Shown one piece after another: positions 9,701 through 17,327 of a DNA stretch of 42,697 nt. The notes under the pieces were generated by a model. The model was given only the letters and a program-made list of their open reading frames with translations. It ran no database searches and was not told where the DNA came from. The position numbers were made by a program, and so were the translations under genes. Positions within the stretch are counted from its first letter, which is position 1. Each line of letters begins with the position of its first letter. The stretch lies in the NCBI GenBank assembly GCA_050290225.1, contig JBNKHG010000058.1, positions 1 to 42,697 on the forward strand. The letters are read 5' to 3'. The stretch is from JBNKHG01 sp050290225. Lineage in GTDB: Bacteria; Pseudomonadota; Gammaproteobacteria; Pseudomonadales; Cellvibrionaceae.

Positions 9701-10395
9701 AGGGTGTCGCCATAAAAATCGAGGCCATAACGGGTTGGGGATAACTCCTGCAGTTCAATCCCCCGCTCCAGGGCATCGGTGCGGGCGGAAATGCTGTAAG
9801 TGGCAATGGCATCGGCCACGTCGTCAATCAGGGTTCCGACGGTGGGCGGCGCGTCCACAAACCGGGCCTCGGCCGGGTCTATGCCCCGGGCCCTGAACAG
9901 TGCCATGACTTCGGTGCGGGTAAAATCGTTGGCGGGGGTGGCAATACGCAGCTTGGACAGGTCCACGACGCTGCCGAGGCGGGTGCCGGGCAGGGCGAAG
10001 ATACTATTGGGACTGCGTTGGAAAATGGGAGCCAACACCACCAGGTCCTGCCCCTGGTCCTTATTGATGAGGATGTCGAGGGCGCCGATGGCGAAGTCGG
10101 CACGGCCGGCATTGAGCTCTTCCGCCGGGTTCAACAGGCGACCATCAGCGGTGGAAGCAGGTCTAATTTCCACGTCCAGGCCTTCGTTGGCGTAGTAGCC
10201 CTGCCAGAGCGCGGCATAGTAGCCGGCAAACTGGAATTCATGCTCCCACTTCAGCTGAAGCACCACCTTGTCTGCACTGGTTACAGTCTGTGTGATAAGC
10301 GCCAGCAGCAATGCCGTCGCCAGGCGAAACAGACGGAAGATTCGCGGATTGCGGGGGGAGGCCTGGCGTGTGGGAGAGGAATTAAACCGATTCAT
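6712..10395 (-). CDS. Periplasmic-sensing c-di-GMP enzyme: NMT1-CHASE-PAS-GGDEF-EAL
   Basis: A very large protein of about 1,227 residues. A Leu/Ala-rich signal sequence ending near TQTVTSA is followed by an NMT1/THI5-like periplasmic ligand-binding domain (LQLKWEHEFQFAGYYAALWQ) at about residues 40-280. One membrane segment lies near 350. A second membrane/CHASE sensor region spans about 380-600, and a further membrane segment (LTLASLLLFIALY) lies near 640. A PAS domain (LALIGGFRLNANKAITFWSP) is followed by GGDEF and EAL. The GGDEF site reads YSGDEF near residue 870, with Ser for the first Gly, a substitution still compatible with activity. The EAL site (CEALVRW near residue 1000, DDFGTGYSSL, IDRSFV) looks intact. 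It should bind a thiamine-precursor-like or other small ligand and adjust c-di-GMP. ATG at 10395 is preferred over GTG at 10425. Confidence 0.9.
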   Translation of the reverse strand: MNRFNSSPTRQASPRNPRIFRLFRLATALLLALITQTVTSADKVVLQLKWEHEFQFAGYYAALWQGYYANEGLDVEIRPASTADGRLLNPAEELNAGRADFAIGALDILINKDQGQDLVVLAPIFQRSPNSIFALPGTRLGSVVDLSKLRIATPANDFTRTEVMALFRARGIDPAEARFVDAPPTVGTLIDDVADAIATYSISARTDALERGIELQELSPTRYGLDFYGDTLYTHSRLQQRDPALVERFLRASLKGWQYALENRQQVASKISRTLTRNIFSYKDQEAYNQAFAGIIDEYMAYPYLEVGHNNPMRWTHMVKELRAVGVINTPWEVDSLFPSRERRSHTELITSATVLVMTLVVATGFYLLRRQRRAWLSYALILGGVLLTEITLEDYWRRIQQQKLRLDATEQINAISARLVGSINNTLSLIRGLAAHISINPDIQQPEFERYARAVLRQEPLLINLAAAPDMVIKLIHPLAGNAKALGLDYRLHDEQRTAAERARSSGQMVIAGPVNMVQGGIAFIGRTAVFTEAEDGSPQFWGIVSAPLDANALYQASGLLDPEMDIDIAIRGKDGLGSDGEVFYGEESLFSDALAVQTSIAVGDGAWLLAAKPKHGWGTNRTDVWALRGGSLTLASLLLFIALYRSRQLSNERRYQRALQESENLLQEVGELALIGGFRLNANKAITFWSPPCAQALGIELSNRHLGLQDILDVFDPQQAATLIDKIDGALAGKAFDIELFYTTAENSKRWLRTIGTPAPSNLGPNRYDMIGAIQDITERKQFTDVIQQQATYDLLTGLPNRFLFNNRLAKSIAKAKRDQRKLAVLFIDLDNFKPVNDNLGHQAGDQLLQEVGRRVKSSVRESDTVARYSGDEFTVIIQDIEDASVPLACAKQIIQSLNQPYELGANQVFCSASIGISVFPDDGDNAEELVSNADQAMYEVKKSGRNGWHYFTQAMQAQSEKRHKLHTQLATALSEKRLQVYYQPIVSLTDNRVAKCEALVRWFENGEQIPTSEFVGLAEETGLINEIDRFVLTSASRYLTELARTHGHRVGLSINVSPRVFSAKDNSLQLWLSLVTQAAQSLAVTVEITERLLIEDSERALEVLARLKAIGVTIAIDDFGTGYSSLSYLTKFPIDIIKIDRSFVSKLGQNNTASTLTDAIISLSQKLSLQVVAEGVETEEQLTHLQMRGCNFAQGYFLAKPESDLDFAERLEYEKRPESTSETL

Positions 10396-10558
10396 TGTTG
10401 AATTTATGCGGCCACCGCCATACACCCAAAGTGATAATTGAGTGAGTTTTGCACCAAATGTTTCACCACTGAAAAATAATGGCTAATGGTGGCTGAATCA
10501 GGCGCCGAAAGCAAATGACGACCGAACCCCGGTCGACCTGGAAAGGTAGTTGGTCGAT

Positions 10559-11638
10559 CTAGTCGCCGGTCAGGGGCTGACTGAGCGAAGCGGGTGTTGT
10601 TGAGGGAGGACCAAAGGGTGTCTGTGCCCAGAGATCGTGCACCAGGCCCCTGAAATCGGTATAGCAACCCCTGGTCAGCCATTGTGCGATACCCTCGGCG
10701 ACGTCGGGGTAGCTCACCGGCTCGGGGACGGGTTGGTCCAGCCACAGGGCGACGGCTTCACGGTCGAGGCTGTCCATACTGAAACCCAGTTTCAGCCGGG
10801 TCAGGGCTTCGGCGTTGGAAAGTTGTTCCATCTGCCCCTGCAGCGGCTTCACCAGCAGTTTTTTACCCAGTTGCAGGGCCTCACTGGCCAACTCAAAGCC
10901 GGCATTGCAGATCACGCCACCGCAGTTGGCCAGTTCCCGCTGGAAGAGTTCCACCGAGGTGGGGTTGAGGAAGATATGACCTTGCTGGCTGGCGGACTTC
11001 ACTGCCGGCGAAAAGCAGACAAATTCCCGCTCGTGAAAAGGGCGCAACAGCGCCAGGGTGGCCTGCGAATCCTCGAAAGGCAGGTAGACCAGTATACGAT
11101 TGGGATTGGGATTGACAGCCTGGTGCCCGAGATTGACGATCGGAGGCAATATGGGTTGGTCAAAATGGTGCCAGTGCAGGCCCAGGCGGGTCTGAGCCGG
11201 GGCGAAGAATTTCATCAGCAGGCGGGTTGCCCAGAAGTCGCCGTCGATGGGAATGCGATAGTCAAAAGCGTACTGGTGCCCGATGGCGATGCTGGGTTTA
11301 CCCGCGAGTTTGGCGGACCAGGCGGTTATGGGCTCGAAATCGGTCAATACCAGGCTGTAGTCTTTCAATTCCAGGTGTTTGATATCTTTTATTAATTGCC
11401 AGAGATTGTTGTGGCGGGCGGTGGCCAGATACCGGATGCCGCCTTCGCGGGTAACGAAGGTCAGTCCCTGGCAGCAGCGAAAGTTACCGAAAGCGGCCAT
11501 CTCAAACAGGTCTTCACGTTTGCGGCCGGAGAACAGATAGTCCACCTCAAATCCCGCAGCCTTGAGCTTGGGCGCGAGAGCACGTGCGCGTGAGATATGG
11601 CCATTGCCGGTTGCCTGAACGCCGTAGAGTATTTTCAT
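10559..11638 (-). CDS. MJ1255-type glycosyltransferase family protein
   Basis: A protein of about 359 residues that opens MKILYGVQATGNGHISRARA. This is the N-terminal Rossmann strand and GxGH loop of the MJ1255/VC2487 family (TIGR00661-type, glycosyltransferase family 1-like). The C-terminal half has FNRELANCGGVICNAGFEL-like and LVKPLQGQMEQLSNA segments, typical of GT-B folds where the sugar nucleotide is held by a Gly-rich loop and an acidic residue. The start at 11638 removes a 20-codon extension that lacks family character. A PAP2 phosphatase gene lies upstream on the same strand, so the pair may act on a lipid-linked or envelope sugar; that is inference. The acceptor is unknown. Confidence 0.82.
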   Translation of the reverse strand: MKILYGVQATGNGHISRARALAPKLKAAGFEVDYLFSGRKREDLFEMAAFGNFRCCQGLTFVTREGGIRYLATARHNNLWQLIKDIKHLELKDYSLVLTDFEPITAWSAKLAGKPSIAIGHQYAFDYRIPIDGDFWATRLLMKFFAPAQTRLGLHWHHFDQPILPPIVNLGHQAVNPNPNRILVYLPFEDSQATLALLRPFHEREFVCFSPAVKSASQQGHIFLNPTSVELFQRELANCGGVICNAGFELASEALQLGKKLLVKPLQGQMEQLSNAEALTRLKLGFSMDSLDREAVALWLDQPVPEPVSYPDVAEGIAQWLTRGCYTDFRGLVHDLWAQTPFGPPSTTPASLSQPLTGD

Positions 11639-11725
11639 AAAGTTAGGGTAGTAAAATCCTGATGCCGTTTCTAACGGGTTGTCGTCGAGTGCCTGCAATA
11701 AAAGCCAATGTCAGCCGTGCCTTTG

Positions 11726-12253
11726 CTAAGCCAGGTAGCTGGCCATGGCGAAAAGGCCGATACTGTGGCCCAGCAGGGCGCCGATCAGTGTGTCAGTGGG
11801 AAAGTGAACGCCGAGCAGGACGCGGGAACTGGCAACGGACACGCCCCAAAGAAATAGTGCGCCAGCCAGCGCAGGGTAGAGTCCGGAAAATACCGTCGCC
11901 ATCAGGAAGGCTCCAGAAGTGTGCCCGGATGGAAAGCTGAATTTATCCGAGGGTACGATAAAACTTTGGAAACCGGGAAGCGCGTCGGGCGGGCGATTGC
12001 GTTTGAATCCGTTTTTCATGATCCAGTAAATAGCACGCTCGGTGGCGAAGGCAATGGCGAGTACGGTGAACAACCGACGGTTGGTTTCGGAGCCGGACAC
12101 CAACAGCAAAATACCGATCGCGACGTAGAGATAACCATCGGCGGTTGATGAAATGTAACGGCTGGAACGTGTCAGCAGCTCCTGGTGCTTGCGCCTCATG
12201 CACCAGGAGAAAGTATGGTGATCCCAGCGGATTATCGTGTCGAAAAAGCGCAT
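11726..12253 (-). CDS. PAP2-family membrane phosphatase
   Basis: A 175-residue integral membrane protein with all three phosphatase signature blocks of the PAP2/acid-phosphatase superfamily: KNGFKRNRPP (KX6RP), PSGHTSGAF (the PSGH block) and SRVLLGVHFPTD (SRX5HX3D). Four to five hydrophobic segments surround them. It should remove phosphate from a lipid phosphate such as undecaprenyl pyrophosphate, phosphatidate or phosphatidylglycerophosphate at the inner membrane. ATG at 12253 (MRFFDTIIRWDHHTF) is preferred; an in-frame GTG at 12277 would add eight residues. It lies 87 bases upstream of the glycosyltransferase gene on the same strand. Confidence 0.88.
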   Translation of the reverse strand: MRFFDTIIRWDHHTFSWCMRRKHQELLTRSSRYISSTADGYLYVAIGILLLVSGSETNRRLFTVLAIAFATERAIYWIMKNGFKRNRPPDALPGFQSFIVPSDKFSFPSGHTSGAFLMATVFSGLYPALAGALFLWGVSVASSRVLLGVHFPTDTLIGALLGHSIGLFAMASYLA

Positions 12254-12386
12254 ATTCAAATTCCCGTTTTCTTTCACTCTAGATGCGAAATATGACAGGC
12301 CGGTGTTGGTTATGTGACGGAGTGGTTAAAGTTGACGGGTTTGATGAGACTGCATTATTCATGCGCAAAAAGCTGACAGCTCACCA

Positions 12387-12456
12387 CTTACAACTCGCCG
12401 CTTACAACTCGCCGCTTGCAACTTGCCGCTTGCAACTTGCCGCTTACAACTTACCG
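12387..12456. repeat. 14-bp (7+7) tandem repeat upstream of the metallophosphoesterase gene
   Basis: Five consecutive 14-base units, consensus CTTRCAACTYGCCG, fill 12387-12456: two CTTACAACTCGCCG, two CTTGCAACTTGCCG and one CTTACAACTTACCG. A degraded half unit precedes them. Each unit is itself two related heptamers (CTTRCAA and CTYGCCG). The array lies about 95 bases before the metallophosphoesterase start and makes spurious open frames in both directions. Confidence 0.88.
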
Positions 12457-12551
12457 CTGCTTTGTCTTCAAACTGTCATCAATTCAACACCCCGCTGACA
12501 TATTTTCCACCTAGAGTGTCGGCAACGTCAGGTACTCTTAAGTGGAAGATG

Positions 12552-13364
12552 ATGAACACCACATCAAAGGTTTTTTACCGCACGATATGGTTGTCCGATA
12601 TTCACTTGGGCAACAAGGATTGTCACGCAAATTATCTGCTGGATTTTCTCCAGCAAACCTGTTGCAACACACTGTATCTGGTGGGGGACATTGTCGATAT
12701 CCTCGCCTTGCGCAAACGCCTGTTTTGGCCAGAGAGCCACTACCGGGTAATGAAACGCATCCAGGCCATGGCCGCTTCGGGGGTGCGGGTGATTTACATT
12801 CCCGGCAATCACGATGCGGCCCTGCGTGAATTCGGGGAAGGCGAATTCTTTGAAGTGGAATTGCGTCGACAGGCGGTGCACGAAACCGCTGACGGCAAAA
12901 AGCTGTTGGTGTTACATGGCGATGATTTTGATCACGCCATTCTCTACCGCGCCATGAATCGGATAATCGGTGTTTATGCGCACGATTTTGCGGTCTTTCT
13001 CAATCGCTGGACCCACCGGTTGCGCCGGTTGGCGGGGTTGCCCTACTGGTCTTTTGCCAACTATCTCAAGCACCATGTTGCCAAAGCCCGCGATGCGATT
13101 GAGGACTACGAAAAGGCCGCGGCGGAAGCGGCGGCCCTGCAGGGGCTGGACGGCGTGGTCTGCGGACATATCCACAAACCGGAAATGCGCTATATCAACG
13201 GCGTTCTCTACTGCAACGACGGCGATTGGACCGAGAGCTGCAGCAGCCTGGTGGAAACCCTGAACGGCGAGCTGAAGCTGCTGCACTGGAGTGAAAAGAC
13301 CGACACCCTCAAACGCTATTGTCCCCAGGCGCAGGAGATTCAGGCCGTGGCCAGCGGCTTTTAG
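12552..13364 (+). CDS. UDP-2,3-diacylglucosamine pyrophosphatase-like metallophosphoesterase
   Basis: A 270-residue calcineurin-like phosphoesterase with the complete metal-binding set: SDIHLG (DxH), GDIVD (GD), GNHD, LHGDDFDH and CGHIHKP (GHxH). Order and spacing fit the LpxH-related group annotated as UDP-2,3-diacylglucosamine diphosphatase, although classical LpxH is shorter and the insert between GNHD and GHIH differs. It may act on lipid A precursors or on another pyrophosphate at the membrane. ATG at 12552 (MNTTSKVFYRTIWLS) follows GGAAG by three bases; the adjacent ATG at 12549 is the alternative. The acyltransferase OlsF follows on the same strand, which fits a lipid-metabolism setting. 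Confidence 0.8.
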   Translation: MNTTSKVFYRTIWLSDIHLGNKDCHANYLLDFLQQTCCNTLYLVGDIVDILALRKRLFWPESHYRVMKRIQAMAASGVRVIYIPGNHDAALREFGEGEFFEVELRRQAVHETADGKKLLVLHGDDFDHAILYRAMNRIIGVYAHDFAVFLNRWTHRLRRLAGLPYWSFANYLKHHVAKARDAIEDYEKAAAEAAALQGLDGVVCGHIHKPEMRYINGVLYCNDGDWTESCSSLVETLNGELKLLHWSEKTDTLKRYCPQAQEIQAVASGF

Positions 13365-13527
13365 TCACTGGCCCGATGCCGTTAATTTGGCCGGTGAAGT
13401 TAAAACACTGGGTGAAGTAAAAGCATGCGAAGATTCTAAAACGTTGAGATTTTATAAAGAGCCACTCTAGTCCGGATACGCTAAGGGCCTGTTGAACCAA
13501 AGACAGCATTATCAGGTAAGCAACACA

Positions 13528-15270
13528 ATGATCAGTATTGAATCGGCGCTGGAATCGCGCTTTCCCGGATTGACCCAACGTCCCATTGTCGGCCGTTCGC
13601 TGGTCAACTTCCTCAAGCACCTGTGTCACGAATCCGAGTTTCGCCAGTTCGAGGAGAAACATCCTCACCTGGAGGGCTTCGATTTTGTCGAGCAGGTGTT
13701 GCAGCGGTTTGATTTTTCCTACCGGGTAATGGACCGCGAGCGTGAGAATATCCCCACCAACGGTAAAGTGGTTATTGTTGCCAACCACCCGATTGGAAGT
13801 CTTGACGGATTGGCACTGTTAAAGCTGGTGTCGGAAGTGCGCCGGGACGTTAAGGTGGTTGCCAATGAGTTGCTTTACAGCATTGTGCCCTTGCGTTCGC
13901 TGCTGTTGCCGGTGGATAACTTTAGCAACCGCACCACTCGGGAAAACCTGCGAGCCATACGTGAACACCTTGACAGCGAGGGTGCGTTGATAATTTTTCC
14001 TGCGGGAGAAGTCTCCCGTTTTGGTCCCCAAGGGGTGCGCGACGGTAAGTGGAACAGCGGCTTTTTGCGTTTTGCCGCTCAGACCCAGGCACCGATTCTG
14101 CCGCTGTTTGTCGACGGCCGTAACTCCATTTTTTTCTATGCCCTGTCGATGCTGGCCAAGCCTGTCTCCACCCTGTGGCTGGTGCGGGAAATGTTCAAGC
14201 AGGCGAAGAAGCATGTGGACGTGCGGGTCGGAAGCCTGATTTATCCCGAACAGCTCGAGCGCCTGCCTGTACCCGCCAGGACCCGCGCCAAGATGGTGAA
14301 AAAACATGTCTACAAGCTCGGACGGGGCAAGGGATTGCTGGGTTTTCGGCCGGACTACGAAGCCGTGGCGCACCCGGAGAACCGCCAGGCCCTCAAGCGC
14401 GAAGTCAGCCAGTGTGAGTTGCTGGGGGAAACCGCTGATGGTTTGAAAATCCTGCTGTTCCGCTATCACACCAATTCGGTGATTATGCGCGAGATCGGAC
14501 GCCTGCGGGAACTGACTTTCCGTACCGTGCAGGAAGGCACCGGCAAGCGTCGTGATGTGGACTGCTACGATCGGGACTACGATCAGTTGGTGCTCTGGGA
14601 CGAAGATGCGTGGGAGATTGCCGGCGCCTACCGGATGCGAGCCACCCAGGGTATTAAAGTGGGAAGCGACTCGGGGACGCCGCACAAACTCCTCTATACC
14701 CAGACCCTGTTCGAATTAAGGGAGGGATTCCAGCCGTTTCTCGACGCTGGACTGGAGCTGGGGCGCAGTTTTGTCCAGCCATCCTATCAGGGCAAGCGCA
14801 GCCTCGACTATCTGTGGTACGGCATCGGCGCCTACCTCAAGCGCCAACCGGATATTCGCTACCTGTTCGGGCCGGTCAGTATCAGCCAGAGTGAGCCGGA
14901 GGCGGCCAAATCCCTGCTGGTGCAGTTTTACGCCAAGTGGTTCGGCGCCTGCCAGCCCATTGCCGTGGCCAAGACCCCCTACCTGATCAAAGCCTCAGAG
15001 CCTGACACCTGCCTGCTCCAGGATGAAGATTACAAGGCGGCATTCCGAACGCTCAAAAGCGAAATGAAAAAGCGTGGCGGTTTTGTCCCGCCGTTGTATA
15101 AACAGTACACCGAGCTCTGCAATGTCGGGGGTGTGCAGTTTACCGCTTTTAATGTGGATCCGGACTTCGGTAACTGTGTCGACGGATTGATCGTGGTCGA
15201 CCTGCTGCAGGTAAAAGCCAGCAAACGCGAGCGCTATTTGGGTGACGGGTTGCGGGCCGAGGCGGGTTGA
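13528..15270 (+). CDS. olsF: Bifunctional ornithine lipid acyltransferase, OlsF-like
   Basis: A 580-residue two-domain acyltransferase. The N-terminal half is a PlsC-type glycerophospholipid acyltransferase with NHPIGSLDG (His87 to Asp93 spacing as in OlsA-like enzymes) and a later FPAGEVSRFG block. The C-terminal half, from about residue 290, is a GNAT-like acyl-transfer domain (RLRELTFRTVQEGTG, YRMRATQG, ELGRSFVQPSYQG) of the OlsB type. In OlsF the C-terminal part adds a 3-hydroxyacyl group to the ornithine amine and the N-terminal part adds the second acyl chain, giving the phosphorus-free membrane lipid ornithine lipid. The stop codon sits at the edge of repeat copy A, so the last residues (GDGLRAEAG) may be shaped by that insertion. 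Start at 13528 precedes MISIESALESRF; the in-frame TTG upstream is unlikely. Confidence 0.82.
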   Translation: MISIESALESRFPGLTQRPIVGRSLVNFLKHLCHESEFRQFEEKHPHLEGFDFVEQVLQRFDFSYRVMDRERENIPTNGKVVIVANHPIGSLDGLALLKLVSEVRRDVKVVANELLYSIVPLRSLLLPVDNFSNRTTRENLRAIREHLDSEGALIIFPAGEVSRFGPQGVRDGKWNSGFLRFAAQTQAPILPLFVDGRNSIFFYALSMLAKPVSTLWLVREMFKQAKKHVDVRVGSLIYPEQLERLPVPARTRAKMVKKHVYKLGRGKGLLGFRPDYEAVAHPENRQALKREVSQCELLGETADGLKILLFRYHTNSVIMREIGRLRELTFRTVQEGTGKRRDVDCYDRDYDQLVLWDEDAWEIAGAYRMRATQGIKVGSDSGTPHKLLYTQTLFELREGFQPFLDAGLELGRSFVQPSYQGKRSLDYLWYGIGAYLKRQPDIRYLFGPVSISQSEPEAAKSLLVQFYAKWFGACQPIAVAKTPYLIKASEPDTCLLQDEDYKAAFRTLKSEMKKRGGFVPPLYKQYTELCNVGGVQFTAFNVDPDFGNCVDGLIVVDLLQVKASKRERYLGDGLRAEAG

Positions 15271-15504
15271 TGTCGACGCATGTAGGATACGTAGGCTTCG
15301 ATCCGGCCTGAGTGGCTGAGGTGCCTTCAGAAACACGCCGTAGACCCCTCCCTGGACCCAAAGCACTCGTTGCACTCGCGGGGCCGGCCCGAGGCTCGGG
15401 CGCGACGTCCTTGTCGCGCACGGTTTCTGAAGGCACATCAACCACTCAGACCTGACATCGCAGTGGATTTGCAGAGCCAATGCGTCATTGTCAGATTGAA
15501 AGAC
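15267..15504 (+). repeat. Dispersed palindromic element, copy A (full length)
   Basis: A 238-base element shared with 19051-19167 and, inverted, with 22994-23198. Nested inverted repeats are visible. The outer arm is a TGATRTYGACG-type sequence at the left and TCATTGTCAGATTGAA at the right. Next come CTGAGTGG (15308-15315) against CCACTCAG (15442-15449). The inner arm is a perfect 14-base pair, GTGCCTTCAGAAAC (15321-15334) and GTTTCTGAAGGCAC (15423-15436). The core is very GC-rich. It lacks a transposase and resembles a MITE or REP-like mobile repeat. It includes the stop codon of olsF and an ATG in frame with the next gene. Confidence 0.85.
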
Positions 15505-15530
15505 TACCAGCAATAGACACCGCTAGTGTT

Positions 15531-15537
15531 AAAGGAG
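15531..15537 (+). promoter_or_regulatory. Strong ribosome binding site deciding a GTG start
   Basis: AAAGGAG lies five bases upstream of the in-frame GTG at 15543. The alternative ATG at 15480 has no such site and lies inside repeat copy A. This supports the shorter M14-family protein. Confidence 0.7.
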
Positions 15538-15542
15538 AATGG

Positions 15543-16553
15543 GTGAGACTGGCGCCGGAGCTGCTGCAGTTACAACATTGTGTGTCCCGTGATTTGCCGC
15601 TTATGCGCAGTCGAGTGCTGGTGGAGCTGGAGCACCGCGGGCAAACGTTGCCCGTTTATCAGCTGACGTTGGGTAGCGAGGCGGCTGATGTGCCGGTGTT
15701 GTTTGTGGTTGGCGGTGTGCACGGTGTGGAGCGCATTGGCGCCCAGGTGGTGTTGGCCTTTCTGGAAACACTGATCCAGCGGCTGGCCTGGGACGAGAGC
15801 CTCAGTGTGGGCCTGCGATCCCTGCGCATTCATTTTGTGCCGGTGCTCAATCCCATTGGTTTGCTGGAAGACCGGCGCGGCAACGGTAACGGTGTTGACC
15901 TGATGCGCAATGCCCCGGTTGAAGCCGAGGGGCAAATCCCTTTTCTCGCCGGCGGTCACCGTATCAGTCGCCGGCTGCCCTGGTTTCGTGGCGACAGGGA
16001 TCATATGGAAGCCGAGGCCGATGCCCTCTGTCGGTTGGTGCAACAGGAGGTGTCGCGCGCGCCCCTGACCATGGTGCTGGATGTGCACAGCGGCTACGGT
16101 TTTCGCGATCGGCTCTGGTTTCCCATGGCCGCCAGCCAGGCACCGATTCCGCACCTGGCCGAAACCGTGGCGCTACGGGATTTGATCCGCACCACTTACC
16201 CGCATCTTGACTACGCCATCGAACCCCAATCGCAACATTACTGCACCCATGGTGATCTGTGGGATTATCTCTACCTGCAGGCCTGCGAGGAGCATCGCCT
16301 GTTGTTGCCGTTGACTCTGGAGATGGGGTCCTGGCGCTGGGTCAAGAAAAACCCCTTGCAGCTACGACGTCCTTTTGGAATGTTTAACCCGGTCAAACCG
16401 CACCGGATAAAACGTGTACTGCGCCGACATATTGTGCTGATGGAGTGCCTGATTCGCGCCGTCCGCAGTTATCACAACTGGCTGCCAGAAAATGAAACGC
16501 AGCGTGAACAGTTGCGTCGGCGCGGGATGGAGTCCTGGTATGGCGAGAACTGA
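15543..16553 (+). CDS. M14-type zinc carboxypeptidase / succinylglutamate desuccinylase-like protein
   Basis: A 336-residue protein with the M14 zinc site: GGVHGVERIG (HxxE), DVHSGYGFRDRLWFP (third zinc His) and LTLEMGSW (catalytic-type Glu). Such enzymes hydrolyse terminal peptide or N-acyl amino-acid bonds. An ATG at 15480 would add 21 residues (MRHCQIERL...), but that part is encoded by the end of repeat copy A and is matched by the same frame in copy B, where no gene follows. The GTG at 15543 has an ideal AAAGGAG five bases upstream and is preferred. The alpha/beta hydrolase gene overlaps its 3' end by 14 bases, so the two are translationally coupled. The physiological substrate is unknown. 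Confidence 0.8.
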   Translation: MRLAPELLQLQHCVSRDLPLMRSRVLVELEHRGQTLPVYQLTLGSEAADVPVLFVVGGVHGVERIGAQVVLAFLETLIQRLAWDESLSVGLRSLRIHFVPVLNPIGLLEDRRGNGNGVDLMRNAPVEAEGQIPFLAGGHRISRRLPWFRGDRDHMEAEADALCRLVQQEVSRAPLTMVLDVHSGYGFRDRLWFPMAASQAPIPHLAETVALRDLIRTTYPHLDYAIEPQSQHYCTHGDLWDYLYLQACEEHRLLLPLTLEMGSWRWVKKNPLQLRRPFGMFNPVKPHRIKRVLRRHIVLMECLIRAVRSYHNWLPENETQREQLRRRGMESWYGEN

Positions 16554-17289
16554 TCCGCAGGTGTGGTTGCTATTGCGGGGCCTTTGTCGCGGGGCCTTTC
16601 ACTGGAATGACTTTCCCCTTCGGCTGAGAGAGTCGCAACCGGGCGCTGTGATATTGACGCCTGACCTGCCCGGTAACGGTGAGCGCTGGAACGAAACCAG
16701 CCCGGCCTCGATAGCGGCGATGGTCGAGGCCTACCGCGAGTGGTTACCGGCCCCGCAACATCCCCTGCGTGTGATTGCCCTCTCCATGGGCGGTATGGTT
16801 GGTTTGCAATGGATGCAAAGCTATCCGGCGGAGATCGCACAGTTGGTGTTGGTCAATACCAGTAGCGCCAACCTGGTGCCCCTTTATCAGCGACTCAACC
16901 CCGTTGCCGCCGCGCGCCTTTTTTGGGGAACCCTGGGCGGTGACCGCAGCCGTGAGCGGGAAGTGCTGGCGCTAACCAGTGTCCGTCATGCCCATGATCG
17001 CCAACTGGCGCGTACCTGGGCTGACTATGCCCGTACCCATCCTGTGGCTTGGCGCAACGGCCTGCGGCAAATGGCCGCCGCCGCGCGTTATCGTTGCTCC
17101 TTGCCTTTTCCCCGGGAACTGGCGGAGCGGGTACTGGTGGTCAACAGCGCCGGCGATCGACTGGTATCACCCGCCGCCAGTCGACGCCTGGCAGATACCC
17201 TCGGTTGTCCCCTGGTTACCCACCCGATCGCCGGCCACGACCTTCCCCTGGATGACGGCGGTTGGTTGATCGATCAGCTCCCTCCGTAG
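16540..17289 (+). CDS. Alpha/beta-fold hydrolase
   Basis: A 249-residue alpha/beta hydrolase. It has an oxyanion-side motif (LLLRGLCRGAFHWNDFP), the nucleophile elbow ALSMGGMVGLQ, an acid segment VVNSAGDRLVSPAAS and a C-terminal catalytic His in AGHDLPLDD, so the Ser-Asp-His triad is complete. The start at 16540 overlaps the upstream M14-family gene by 14 bases; the open frame before it is a shadow. It is likely an esterase or amidase acting on a small substrate, possibly the product or partner of the adjacent peptidase. The specific reaction cannot be stated. Confidence 0.85.
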   Translation: MARTDPQVWLLLRGLCRGAFHWNDFPLRLRESQPGAVILTPDLPGNGERWNETSPASIAAMVEAYREWLPAPQHPLRVIALSMGGMVGLQWMQSYPAEIAQLVLVNTSSANLVPLYQRLNPVAAARLFWGTLGGDRSREREVLALTSVRHAHDRQLARTWADYARTHPVAWRNGLRQMAAAARYRCSLPFPRELAERVLVVNSAGDRLVSPAASRRLADTLGCPLVTHPIAGHDLPLDDGGWLIDQLPP

Positions 17290-17327
17290 TAATCTCGGTC
17301 CGGTAAATGGAATTTCTCCCAAGGTTT

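Noticed and set aside
12387..12456. CRISPR-like repeat
   Set aside because: The 14-base units are contiguous, with no spacers.
13819..14685. 288-codon minus-strand frame
   Set aside because: Antisense shadow of olsF; no recognisable domain.
15149..15445. 98-codon minus-strand frame as a gene
   Set aside because: It runs from the repeat core into antisense of olsF; only the repeat part is shared with copy C, so it is treated as part of the repeat.
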